From Prosthecobacter sp. (GTDB taxonomy: Bacteria > Verrucomicrobiota > Verrucomicrobiia > Verrucomicrobiales > Verrucomicrobiaceae), in assembly GCA_019186985.1 (NCBI GenBank), contig JABARQ010000017.1, forward strand, positions 124,001-188,000: a stretch of DNA of 64,000 nucleotides, given 5' to 3'. Below, piece after piece: positions 52,901 to 61,900 of this stretch. A program made the translations under genes and the position numbers. Every line of letters starts with the position of its first letter. Positions within the stretch are counted from its first letter, which is position 1. Below the pieces are notes generated by a model. That model ran no database searches and was not told the DNA's origin. It saw only the letters and a program-made list of their open reading frames with translations.

Positions 52901-55900
52901 TCAGCCGAGCCGCAGGTCGAGGGTGAAGGGGAATTCGGGCACCTGCTCGATTTGCACCGGGGTGAACCTGTCCTGGGTGTGGCCGCTGGCGAAGAAGCGC
53001 GCCAGGCGTCGGCTTTCGGCCTCGTAGCTGTTCACGGGGAAGGTTTCATAGTTCCGGCCGCCGGGATGGGCGACATGGTAGGTGCAGCCGCCGAGGCTGC
53101 GCTTGTTCCAGGTGTCGACGATGTCGAAGGTCAGCGGGCTGTGCACCTTGATGGTGGGATGCAGGCATTCCCCGGGCTGCCAGGCACGGTAACGGACTCC
53201 GGCGACATATTCGCCGTTGATGCCGGTCGGGTGAAGGGGGATCTGCCGGCCGTTGCAGGTGATGACATAACGTCCGCCGACCAGGCCGGCGGTCTTCACC
53301 TGGATTCGCTCCAGGCTGCTGTCGACGTAGCGGACAGTTCCGCCTGCCGCCCCTTCTTCGCCCAGCACATGCCAGGGCTCGAGTCCGGTGCGCAGGTCCA
53401 GATGCACTCCCCGATGGGTGATGGCTCCGATGGAGGGAAACTTGAACTCGAAATGCGGCGCAAACCATTCGGCCTTCAGGTCATAGCCGAAGCCCTGCAT
53501 GTCGGCGATGATGTCGCACAGGTCCTCCCAGACGAAGTGCGGCAGCAGGAAGCGGTCGTGAAGCTCGGTGCCCCAGCGCACGAGCTTCTCCTCGTAGGGC
53601 TGCTTCCAGAAGCGGGCGATGGCGGCGCGCAGCAGCAGGTGCTGGGCGAGGCTCATCTCCGCATGGGGCGGCATTTCGAAGGAGCGCAGCTCGACCAGGC
53701 CCAGGCGGCCGCTGCTGCTGGACGGGTCAAAGAGCTTGTCGATGCAGAACTCGCTGCGGTGCGTGTTGCCGGTGGCGTCGACCAGCAGGTTGCGGAAGAG
53801 ACGGTCGACGAGCCAGGGCGGGGGCGTGCCGGAGGACTGGGTCTGGCGGTCCAGCTCCTTGAAGGCCAGCTCGAGCTCGAAGAGGGCGTCGTTGCGCGCC
53901 TCATCAACGCGTGGGTGCTGGCTGGTGGGGCCGATGAAGAGGCCGGAGAAAAGATAGCTGAGGCTGGGGTGGTTGTGCCAGTAGCCGAGCAGGCTTTTCA
54001 GCAGGTCGGGCCGGCGCAGAAGCGGACTGTCCTTGGGACGTTCGCCGCCGAAGACGATGTGGTTGCCCCCACCGGTGCCGGTATGGCGGCCGTCGATCAT
54101 GAACTTCTCATTGCCCAGCCTGGTCTGGCGCGCCTCCTCGTAGAGCACGGTTGTGTTGTGGACGAGGTCCTGCCAGTTCGTCACGGGGTGCATGTTCACT
54201 TCGATGACGCCGGGGTCGGGCGTGACCTTGATGACGTTGAGACGGGGATCGAAGGGCGGTGGCGTGCCTTCGATGATGACCGGTGTTTTCAGGGCGGAGG
54301 CCACGTCCTCAATCGCGGCAACGAGGTCGAGGTAGTCCTCGGTGTCCTCGACGGGCGGCAGGAAGATGTGCAGGCGGCCGTTTCTCGGTTCGAAGCAGAC
54401 GGCGGTGCGGATGATCCAGGAGGCGGACTCCTGCGGCAGCGGGTATCGTTCCCTGGCGCTGCCGTGCGGGTCTTCCGCAGGCGCGGGCAGGGGATCAAGC
54501 CGACGACGTTCAGGACGGCCCTGGCCTGCATACTTGGCAGCCGCATAGCTGGACGGGGTGCCAGGCAAACCCGGTGTTTCCTGAAGCCACCCGGCGACTT
54601 CGCTGAGGAAATGCTGGCGGCTTTCCGGACGCGGAGGCAGGTCCGGCCAGTCGCTGGAAGGATCCGTGGGATAGATCCAGGGATAGTCGCTGCTGCTGAC
54701 CCAGGGCAGGCAGTCGAGCGGCAGGCGCAGGCCCATCGGTGAGTCACCGGGGATAAGGTGCAGGGTGTCGTCCCTCACAAACCATGGGCCGCTCTGCCAG
54801 CGCAGCTCGCTGCCTTGCCAGGCCCGCTCAAGCGGCAGGGCATAACCCACGATCTTGTCGAGTCCTTGTTCGAAGATGCGGGCCAGGCGGGCGCGTTCCT
54901 CCTTGTCCTTCAGGTTCGACTTGAAGGGGTCGACGTTCACCGGCAGGCGTTTTTCCCGCCACAGATAGTAATAGACGTCCTCGTAGGCCTCCTTGAGCCA
55001 GCGTGGATTGACACCGAGCGCGGCGGACAATGCCAGTCCGAACCTGCGTGCCTCGGCTTCGCCATGCCCATAGTCCCGGGATTCATCGGCAATGAGGCTG
55101 TCGTCGTTCCAGACGGGCACGCCGTCCTTGCGCCAGTAGCAGCCAAGCGCCCAGCGGGGCAGTGATTCGCCCGGATACCATTTGCCCTGGCCGTAGTGAA
55201 GCAGGCCTCCGGGACCGAAGCGGTGACGCAGGCGTTTGATGAGTTCGCCAGAAAGCAGGCGCTTCTTCGGGCCGACGGCGGCGGTGTTCCATTCGGCGCC
55301 ATCCATGTCGTCAATGCTGACGAAGGTGGGTTCTCCCCCCATGGTGAGCCGAACATCTCCGGCGATGAGGTCTTCGTCGATGCGGTGGCCGAGCTTTTCA
55401 ATCTCCGCCCATTGTTCCGCTGAGTAGGGCTTGGTCACTCGGGGCGATTCAAAGATTCGCGTGACCGACATGGCGTGGTCAAACTCCACCTCGCTCTTGT
55501 CCACGGCCCCGGTGATGGGCGCGGCGCCCTGTGGGTCGGGGGTTGCGGCGAGGGGCAGGTGGCCTTCACCCGCCAGCAGGCCGGAGGTGGGGTCGAGGCC
55601 GATCCACCCTGCACCGGGCAGATAAACTTCACACCAGGCGTGAAGGTCGGTGAAGTCCGTTTCCGCGCCGCTGGGGCCGTCGAGGCTTTTGACGTCCGGC
55701 TTGAGCTGGATGAGGTAGCCGCTGACAAAGCGTGCAGCCATGCCAAGGTGCCGGAAGAGGGTGACAAGCAGCCAGGCGGAGTCACGGCATGAGCCGCTGC
55801 AAAGCTCGAGGGTTTCCTCGGGTGTCTGGACGCCGGGCTCCAGGCGGATGGTGTAGCGCAGATCCTTCCAGAGCATCTGGTTGATTCCGACGAGGAAGTC

Positions 55901-56449
55901 GATGGTGCGGACCCGTGTGTCGTTGTCTGATTCCTGGAGCGCGACGTCCGACTCGGGCAGGATGCCGTGGGCATGAGGGTCGGTGGTTTCCGAATGGGGC
56001 ACCGGAGCATGGGTGAGCGGTGCATGGCCGTTCATCAGCTGGTGGCGGATTTCACGGAGGTAGGCCGTGACCAGCGGGGTGAGGGGGAGCCTGCGCTGGA
56101 ATGGCTCCAGCTCGTGATTGAGCGCGGGGTCGTAACGGAAGGGGAAGTGCTCCGCCTGGGGCTCCAGGAAGAAGTCGAAGGGGTTGTAGACCGACATCTC
56201 GGCCACCAGGTCCACCTCGATGCAGAACTCCGTGGTCTTTTCCGGGAAGACGAGGCGGGCGAGGTAGTTGCTCTGCGGGTCCTGCTGCCAGTTGATGAAA
56301 TGCTGGTTAGGCGTGACCTTGAGCGAATAGCTCAGCACCGGCGTGCGGCAGTGGGGGGCCGGACGCAGCCGGACCACCTGCGGTGAAAGGGTGACGGGGC
56401 GGTCGTATTTGTACCGGGTGACGTGACGGAGGGCGACGTGGATGGCCAT
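52901..56449 (-). CDS. Transglutaminase-like protein with DUF2126 domain
   Basis: 1182 residues. The N-terminal bacterial transglutaminase-like unit (MAIHVALRHVTRYKYDRPVTLSPQ) is followed by a papain-like core whose triad residues are visible: Cys221 (SGSCRDSAW), His270 (TDLHAWCEVYLPGAGW) and Asp286 (GLDPTSG). The remaining 850 residues are DUF2126 (YSAEQWAEIEKLGHRIDEDLIAGDVRLTMGGEPTFVSIDD, then GGGNHIVFGGERPKDSPLLRRPDLL). Proteins of this build are usually coded with a DUF403 and a circularly permuted ATP-grasp gene, neither seen here. Peptide or amide chemistry is suspected; substrate unknown. No signal peptide, so cytoplasmic. Confidence 0.9.
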   Translation of the reverse strand: MAIHVALRHVTRYKYDRPVTLSPQVVRLRPAPHCRTPVLSYSLKVTPNQHFINWQQDPQSNYLARLVFPEKTTEFCIEVDLVAEMSVYNPFDFFLEPQAEHFPFRYDPALNHELEPFQRRLPLTPLVTAYLREIRHQLMNGHAPLTHAPVPHSETTDPHAHGILPESDVALQESDNDTRVRTIDFLVGINQMLWKDLRYTIRLEPGVQTPEETLELCSGSCRDSAWLLVTLFRHLGMAARFVSGYLIQLKPDVKSLDGPSGAETDFTDLHAWCEVYLPGAGWIGLDPTSGLLAGEGHLPLAATPDPQGAAPITGAVDKSEVEFDHAMSVTRIFESPRVTKPYSAEQWAEIEKLGHRIDEDLIAGDVRLTMGGEPTFVSIDDMDGAEWNTAAVGPKKRLLSGELIKRLRHRFGPGGLLHYGQGKWYPGESLPRWALGCYWRKDGVPVWNDDSLIADESRDYGHGEAEARRFGLALSAALGVNPRWLKEAYEDVYYYLWREKRLPVNVDPFKSNLKDKEERARLARIFEQGLDKIVGYALPLERAWQGSELRWQSGPWFVRDDTLHLIPGDSPMGLRLPLDCLPWVSSSDYPWIYPTDPSSDWPDLPPRPESRQHFLSEVAGWLQETPGLPGTPSSYAAAKYAGQGRPERRRLDPLPAPAEDPHGSARERYPLPQESASWIIRTAVCFEPRNGRLHIFLPPVEDTEDYLDLVAAIEDVASALKTPVIIEGTPPPFDPRLNVIKVTPDPGVIEVNMHPVTNWQDLVHNTTVLYEEARQTRLGNEKFMIDGRHTGTGGGNHIVFGGERPKDSPLLRRPDLLKSLLGYWHNHPSLSYLFSGLFIGPTSQHPRVDEARNDALFELELAFKELDRQTQSSGTPPPWLVDRLFRNLLVDATGNTHRSEFCIDKLFDPSSSSGRLGLVELRSFEMPPHAEMSLAQHLLLRAAIARFWKQPYEEKLVRWGTELHDRFLLPHFVWEDLCDIIADMQGFGYDLKAEWFAPHFEFKFPSIGAITHRGVHLDLRTGLEPWHVLGEEGAAGGTVRYVDSSLERIQVKTAGLVGGRYVITCNGRQIPLHPTGINGEYVAGVRYRAWQPGECLHPTIKVHSPLTFDIVDTWNKRSLGGCTYHVAHPGGRNYETFPVNSYEAESRRLARFFASGHTQDRFTPVQIEQVPEFPFTLDLRLG

Positions 56450-56603
56450 GCGGGGGAGGTTGGGCGGATAGGCTTCAAAGCATGGCCCATGCCAGGGCTT
56501 GGACTCACTCCACCGGCCTGCTCACGACCGGCTGATTTATTCGGTTTCGCAGCATATCTGAGAGAGCTTGCGGCAGCAAGTGGGACGCTGGTAGCGCTGT
56601 TGA

Positions 56604-59600
56604 ATGACCTTCTTAAACATCCTGCCCGTGCTGCTGCTCCTGCCTCTGAGGCTTTGCGGTCAATTGAACTACGCCGGGGGGCTGGTGATGCAGAGCTTTG
56701 ATTCGCTGCCGGTTTCCGAAACTTTTGATTATACCGATCATGGGGTGGCCAAGGGCCCGGCCCTGTTGACGCAGGCGCCGGTCATGGCCGCCGGGACGGC
56801 GGGCTGGGGGATTCATGCCAGGGCCGGGACACAGCTGCTCTTCCAGGTTGGAAACGGCTCCACCGGTGCTGCTGCCGTGTATTCCTTCGGTCATCCGGCA
56901 TCCCGGGACAGGGCGCTGGGATCGCTGGCCGGCGGCGCACATTCTGCGAGCCTGGGATTGAGCCTGGTGAATCAAACGGGCCGGACTTTGAGCCAGTTTA
57001 CCATCAGCTTTTTCGCCGAGCAGTGGCGCAATGGCGGTACCGCATCACTGACGGGCCTGAAGGGTGAATGCCGGGTTGCGACTGGTGGCGGCATGGATTC
57101 AGGCACCTTCAAGGCGGTGGCTGCCATGGATGTGCCGGTGCTAAGCGCGGTGCCGGGGGCGGCTTTCAGCATGAACGGCAACTCTCCGGCCTGCCGGACC
57201 GAATGCAGCGCGACCGTGACCGGTTTGTCCTGGGCGGCCGGGCAGACGCTGGTCCTGCGCTGGCGGGACCTGGATGAAACTGGGGCTGACAACGGGCTCG
57301 CGCTGGATGACGTGGTGTTCTTTGCCCCGTCAACTCCGCTGCCACCGGAGGTCGCTGCGGTGGATCCTGCCTCGGATGGAGCCGCCGCCTGGGGGCTTCG
57401 GCCTGTGGTGGTGACCTTCAACCAGCCTGTGACACCTGGGGCGGCGTGGTTTGAGCTGAGAGGGAGCGTCAGTGGTGTGATTGAGGCGTCGGTGAGCCAT
57501 GCCGGGCCGATGCGTTACACGCTCACGCCCTTGAAGCCCTGGCCGGCGGGCGAGACGGTGACGGTGCGCATTTTCGGCAGCCAGGTGATGAACGACCTCG
57601 CGCAGCCGATGGCGGCGGATCATGTGAGCGCCTTTGAAACCCTGCATGGCCCTGAGTCGGTGACACGCATTTCGTTCGTCCAGGGCCAGGATGGTTGCAG
57701 CCCTCTGGCGGGCGCGGTCGTGAAGGTGAGGGGCGTGGTGACGGCGGACTTTCAGGGGGGCTCTCCGGCGCTGGGAGGCTTTTACATCCAGTCTTTTCCC
57801 GGTGACGAGGATGAGGATCCGGGGACTTCCGAAGGCTTGTGGATTGCTGACCGGGGCAGTGTGGCTTCCGTGCCGGTTTCGGCGGGGGATGCGGTGAGTG
57901 TCACGGGCATGGTGTCGGAGTCGGGAGGCCTGACCCAGCTGGTCAGCGTGTCAGGCATGTCCGTGGAGGGAGGTGCCGAGCTGCCGGAGCCCGAAGCCCT
58001 GGGCCTGCCCATGGCATCAGGCGTCTCCTTTGAAGCCCATGAGGGGATGCTCGTGCGCTTTTCCCAGGAGCTGTCGGTCACCAGCACCAGCAGCATCTCG
58101 GGCGGGTTGGACAATTATGCACGCTATGGCGAGCTGACGCTGGCGGCCGGTGCCCCGCTGGTTGTGCCGACGGAGTTCATGGATCCGAATGACGTGCCGG
58201 CCTCGGGGACCACGGCTGCGGGCAGGGGCAACGCCGCCGCAGTACATGATTATGAACGACAGATGGTTAGGTGTGTGATCACCCTCGATGACGCCTCCAC
58301 GGACCAGTTCCCCGATCCGACGCCCTTTCTAAACAGCCGTGGAACCCGTCGCTGCGGCGACAGGGTGACCGGCCTGACGGGCGTGATGACCTTTGGCAAC
58401 GGCGGCTACAAGGTGCTGCCCGCAGGGCCGGTGACATTTGTCGATGCGAACCCGCGTCCGGATGTCCCGCCCGCCGTGCCCGGCCGGCTGAGGGTCGCGG
58501 GAATGAACATGCACAACTACTTCACCACCTTTGGCGGAGCCTCGGACCGGGGGGCGGCGGGTCCGGAGGAGTTTCAGCGGCAGAAGGACAAGGTGGTGGC
58601 CGCCTTGGCAGGTTTGGATGCGCATGTGCTGGGCTTGATGGAGGTGCAGAACCGTGCGGAGACGGTCCATGACCTGCTGACGGCGCTAAACGCTGCCGTC
58701 GACGAGCACTATGCTGTGGTTCCTGATCCGCCGGGCGGCTATCCTGCGGCAGGGGCCGCCGCCGATCACATCCGCTGCCTGCTGCTCTACCGGCCTTCGC
58801 GGCTCAGCCTTGCGGGAGAATGCCGGATGGACACGGATGCCGCCTGGTATTCACCGGGGGCAACACCATTGCCCCTGCGTTTTCCGCTGGCGCAGACCTT
58901 TGTGGAGCGTGAGAGCGGCGAGAAGTTCACCCTTTGCGTGAATCATTGGAAGTCGAAGTCGTCCTCGGGCGCCACCGGGATGGATCAGGATCAGAACGAC
59001 GGCCAGTCAGCCTACAACGACCTGCGTCGCCGGCAGGCGGCGAGGCTGAGCGCCTGGCTTCGGGAGCTGGCGGCTGAAGGCGGCGAGCCTGACCAGATGA
59101 TCCTTGGTGACCTGAATTCCTACGGGGAGGAGGATCCCCTGGATGTCCTGCGTGCCGGCGGCTGGCAGGATCAGGGTCAGCGTTTTCATGGCGTTAATGA
59201 TTACAGCTACCTCATCAACGGCCGGAGGGGGCGGTTGGATCATTTGTTCGCCACCGGCAGCATGGCGGCCCAGATCACCGGTCAGGAGCACTGGCACATC
59301 AATGCGGACGAGCCTGAGTTTTATGACTATCGTCTGTCAAGCAAGAGCCCTGCGCAGAAGCTGCTGAATGTTGGCAGTCCATTCCGCAGCAGTGATCACG
59401 ATCCGGTCCTGGCGGGTGTCACCCTCAGCGTGCCTGAAATGGACTACGATGCATGGAGGCTGGCACGGGACTGGAAAGGAAATCCGGACGCCGCCGTGCA
59501 GGATGACCCTGATGGTGATGGCCTGGCAAACCTGGCGGAATTTGCCATGAACCTTGATCCTTTGCTGGCCGGACATGACCTGATGCCCAGGGGCTTCCTG

Positions 59601-59822
59601 GCGAAGGATCAATGCCTGTTTGAGTTCCGCCGGCATCGCCAGGCGCGCGGAGTGGCCCTGATTCCAGAGTGGTCCACCGACCTTTTCCAATGGCATGAGA
59701 TGCCGGGGATGGAAGTCGTGGAGGCCTTGGATGCGAGGACGGAACGAATGCGTGCGCGGCTGCCTCTTCAAGGATTGAGCCGGGTCTTGTTGAGGCTGCG
59801 AATTGTTCTCATCGCCCCGTGA
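56604..59822 (+). CDS. Large secreted endonuclease/exonuclease/phosphatase protein (ExeM/NucH-like)
   Basis: 1072 residues with a signal peptide (FLNILPVLLLLPLRLCGQ). The N-terminal third is beta-rich, with an Ig-like unit near 255-350 (VAAVDPASDGAAAWGLRPVVVTFNQPV). The middle has an OB-fold-like part (VVKVRGVVTADFQGG). The EEP nuclease domain (about 630-935) shows LRVAGMNMHNYF, LGLMEVQNR, NHWKSKSS, ILGDLNSYGEEDPL and the catalytic SSDHDPVLAGV. After a calcium-type DPDGDGLANLAEFA motif the protein ends with a verrucomicrobial-style module (FEFRRHR...WSTDLFQW...RVLLRLR). It probably degrades extracellular DNA. Confidence 0.88.
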   Translation: MTFLNILPVLLLLPLRLCGQLNYAGGLVMQSFDSLPVSETFDYTDHGVAKGPALLTQAPVMAAGTAGWGIHARAGTQLLFQVGNGSTGAAAVYSFGHPASRDRALGSLAGGAHSASLGLSLVNQTGRTLSQFTISFFAEQWRNGGTASLTGLKGECRVATGGGMDSGTFKAVAAMDVPVLSAVPGAAFSMNGNSPACRTECSATVTGLSWAAGQTLVLRWRDLDETGADNGLALDDVVFFAPSTPLPPEVAAVDPASDGAAAWGLRPVVVTFNQPVTPGAAWFELRGSVSGVIEASVSHAGPMRYTLTPLKPWPAGETVTVRIFGSQVMNDLAQPMAADHVSAFETLHGPESVTRISFVQGQDGCSPLAGAVVKVRGVVTADFQGGSPALGGFYIQSFPGDEDEDPGTSEGLWIADRGSVASVPVSAGDAVSVTGMVSESGGLTQLVSVSGMSVEGGAELPEPEALGLPMASGVSFEAHEGMLVRFSQELSVTSTSSISGGLDNYARYGELTLAAGAPLVVPTEFMDPNDVPASGTTAAGRGNAAAVHDYERQMVRCVITLDDASTDQFPDPTPFLNSRGTRRCGDRVTGLTGVMTFGNGGYKVLPAGPVTFVDANPRPDVPPAVPGRLRVAGMNMHNYFTTFGGASDRGAAGPEEFQRQKDKVVAALAGLDAHVLGLMEVQNRAETVHDLLTALNAAVDEHYAVVPDPPGGYPAAGAAADHIRCLLLYRPSRLSLAGECRMDTDAAWYSPGATPLPLRFPLAQTFVERESGEKFTLCVNHWKSKSSSGATGMDQDQNDGQSAYNDLRRRQAARLSAWLRELAAEGGEPDQMILGDLNSYGEEDPLDVLRAGGWQDQGQRFHGVNDYSYLINGRRGRLDHLFATGSMAAQITGQEHWHINADEPEFYDYRLSSKSPAQKLLNVGSPFRSSDHDPVLAGVTLSVPEMDYDAWRLARDWKGNPDAAVQDDPDGDGLANLAEFAMNLDPLLAGHDLMPRGFLAKDQCLFEFRRHRQARGVALIPEWSTDLFQWHEMPGMEVVEALDARTERMRARLPLQGLSRVLLRLRIVLIAP

Positions 59823-59913
59823 ATTCGCCGGGTGGAGCTGTTACAAAAGAATCGTTGGCAAGCCCTGGCGGCAGATGCAATGAACGTGCTTCAACCTTCA
59901 GGCCACGCGGATT

Positions 59914-60603
59914 TTGAAATACTCCATCGTTATACCTTTCTTTAATGAGCAGGCGACCGCCAAGGCCGTGCTGGAAGAGGTGATCACCACGAATCCCGAG
60001 GCGGAGATCATCGCCGTGGACGATGGTTCAAGCGACGCCACCTGGCAGATCCTGTGCAGCTTTCGTCCTCGTGTCGTTGCCTTGAAGGCGAGCAGCAACC
60101 GAGGTCAGTCCGCCGCAATGTATGCGGGCATGAGGAACGCCACCTGCGCCCATGTCGGCCTCATGGACGGGGACGGGCAGAATGATCCTGCGGAGCTGCC
60201 CAGGCTCTGGGCGGAACTGCAGGGCAGCGGCAGGGATTTCGTCTGCGGCTACCGCGCCCATCGGCAGGACACGGCCTCCAAGAAGATCGCCTCCAAATGG
60301 GCCAACCGGATCCGGCGCGCCTTTTTGCATGACGGCGTCAGGGACACCGGCTGCTCGCTGAAGATGATGAAGAAGGAGTGCGTGGATCATCTGGTGCCCT
60401 TCAACGGCATGCACCGCTACATCCCGACGCTGCTGCTGCAGGCGGGATACGCCTTCACGGAGATTCCGGTGAATCATCGCCAGCGGCTGGCCGGCGTGAG
60501 CAAATACACCAACTGGGAGCGCGCCCTTCGCGGACTCTATGACCTGGTGGGCGTGTCCTGGCTCATCAAGAGAAAGGTCAGGTTTGATGTCTCCTCGATG
60601 TGA
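59914..60603 (+). CDS. GT2-family glycosyltransferase, DPM1-like
   Basis: 229 residues starting at TTG 59914 ([24 protein letters not shown]). No in-frame ATG or GTG lies closer upstream. GT-A motifs: [14 protein letters not shown] and [16 protein letters not shown], and the C-terminal [45 protein letters not shown], all typical of dolichol/polyprenyl-phosphate mannose synthases. No C-terminal transmembrane segment is present, so it may transfer a sugar to a lipid phosphate at the membrane surface. The rare start codon suggests modest expression. Confidence 0.88.
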   Translation: MKYSIVIPFFNEQATAKAVLEEVITTNPEAEIIAVDDGSSDATWQILCSFRPRVVALKASSNRGQSAAMYAGMRNATCAHVGLMDGDGQNDPAELPRLWAELQGSGRDFVCGYRAHRQDTASKKIASKWANRIRRAFLHDGVRDTGCSLKMMKKECVDHLVPFNGMHRYIPTLLLQAGYAFTEIPVNHRQRLAGVSKYTNWERALRGLYDLVGVSWLIKRKVRFDVSSM

Positions 60604-60628
60604 CGTGAAACCGCTGTGATGCCCGGCT

Positions 60629-61798
60629 TTACCAGGATGCGATGACTTCGTAGGCGTAGCCGGTCAGATATTCGGTTTCCGGAATGGTGGCCAGGATCGG
60701 ATGATCGGGACGCTGGGTGTAGGTGGTGACACGGCGCAGGGTCTTGCGGGCATCGACGGCGGCGTCCTCGATGGAGGCATGGAATTCACCGCGGCTGACG
60801 TGGTGGCTGCAGCTGAAGGTGGCCATGATGCCGCCAGGCTGAAGCATCTTCAGGGCACGCAGGTGGATCTCCTTGTAGCCGCGCATGGCGTCCTTCACGG
60901 AGGCCTTGGTCTTGGTGAAGGAGGGCGGGTCCAGGATGATGAGGTCGTAGGTCGCGCCCGAGGACTCCTGCTGCTTGAGGAAATCGAAGCAGTTGGCGGA
61001 GATGAACTTCACCTGCGCTCCGGCGATGGCGGCGTTTTTCTCCGCCAGGGCGACGGCGGAATCGCTGATGTCCACGGCGACAACATCGGCGGCCCCGGCC
61101 AGGGCGCTGGCCTGGGCAAAGCCGCCCTGGTTGGTGAAGCAGTCGAGAACCCGGCGGCCTTTGGCGAGCCGGGCGACATGCTGGTAGTTGTCGAGCTGGT
61201 CCAGGTAGAGGCCGGTTTTCTGGCCTTCGAGCAGGTCGGCGTGAAAGGCGCTGCCCTGATGACGGACGACGAAGGGATCGGGCTGCTCGCCCCAGACGAC
61301 GCCCTTCACCTGGTCGAGCCCCTCGGCCTTGCGGACGTTGCCTTCATTGCGCTGCACGATGCTGCGTGGGGAAAGCACCTGCACCAGGGCCTGGATGAGG
61401 AGGTCCTGGCGCTGGGCCATGGCCAGGGTGAGGGTTTGCAGAACCAGGTGGTCGCCATAGCGGTCCACGATGACGCCAGGCAGGCCGTCGGACTCGCTCC
61501 AGATGAGCCGGCAGAGGCTTGTGTCGACGCCTGCCGCCTCGCGTGAACGCAAAGCTCGTTCGACCCGGCGGATGAAGAAGTCGAGGTCCAGGTCCTGGCG
61601 TCGGTAGGAAAACAGCCGCGCACTGATCTGGGACTTCGGGTTGTAGATGGCGCTGCCCAGGGGCTTGCCGCGCATGTCCTGAAGCTGGACGACATCCCCG
61701 GGCTCGGGATTGCCATAACGAGCTTTGATTTCAGTGGCATAAACCCACACATGGCCATGGAACAGGCGGGCACGGGGCTGGATGGACAGGGCTGGCAT
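60629..61798 (-). CDS. rlmI: Class I rRNA methyltransferase, RlmI-like
   Basis: 389 residues. An N-terminal PUA-like domain (HGHVWVYATEIKARYGNPEPGDVVQLQDMRGKPLGSAIYN) is followed by the SAM domain: VLDCFTNQGGFAQASALAGAADVVAVDIS (motif I) and YDLIILDPPSFTKTKASV (motif IV, DPPSF). E. coli RlmI methylates C5 of 23S rRNA C1962. The close match in both domains supports a family name, but related proteins methylate other positions, so the exact target is open. Confidence 0.88.
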   Translation of the reverse strand: MPALSIQPRARLFHGHVWVYATEIKARYGNPEPGDVVQLQDMRGKPLGSAIYNPKSQISARLFSYRRQDLDLDFFIRRVERALRSREAAGVDTSLCRLIWSESDGLPGVIVDRYGDHLVLQTLTLAMAQRQDLLIQALVQVLSPRSIVQRNEGNVRKAEGLDQVKGVVWGEQPDPFVVRHQGSAFHADLLEGQKTGLYLDQLDNYQHVARLAKGRRVLDCFTNQGGFAQASALAGAADVVAVDISDSAVALAEKNAAIAGAQVKFISANCFDFLKQQESSGATYDLIILDPPSFTKTKASVKDAMRGYKEIHLRALKMLQPGGIMATFSCSHHVSRGEFHASIEDAAVDARKTLRRVTTYTQRPDHPILATIPETEYLTGYAYEVIASW

Positions 61799-61900
61799 GA
61801 GACAGGTGCTTAGCGGTGCTTTGCGCCTCAGGCAAGAGGGCAGGGGGCTTTTGCCCCGTTCTGCTCTCCCCCGGCTTCGAGGGGCGGGCCTGCGCCTTCT

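Noticed and set aside
61800-61900. GGGGC-AAAA-GCCCC hairpin downstream of sbcC
   Set aside because: No T-run follows and the stem is short, so it is not called as a terminator.
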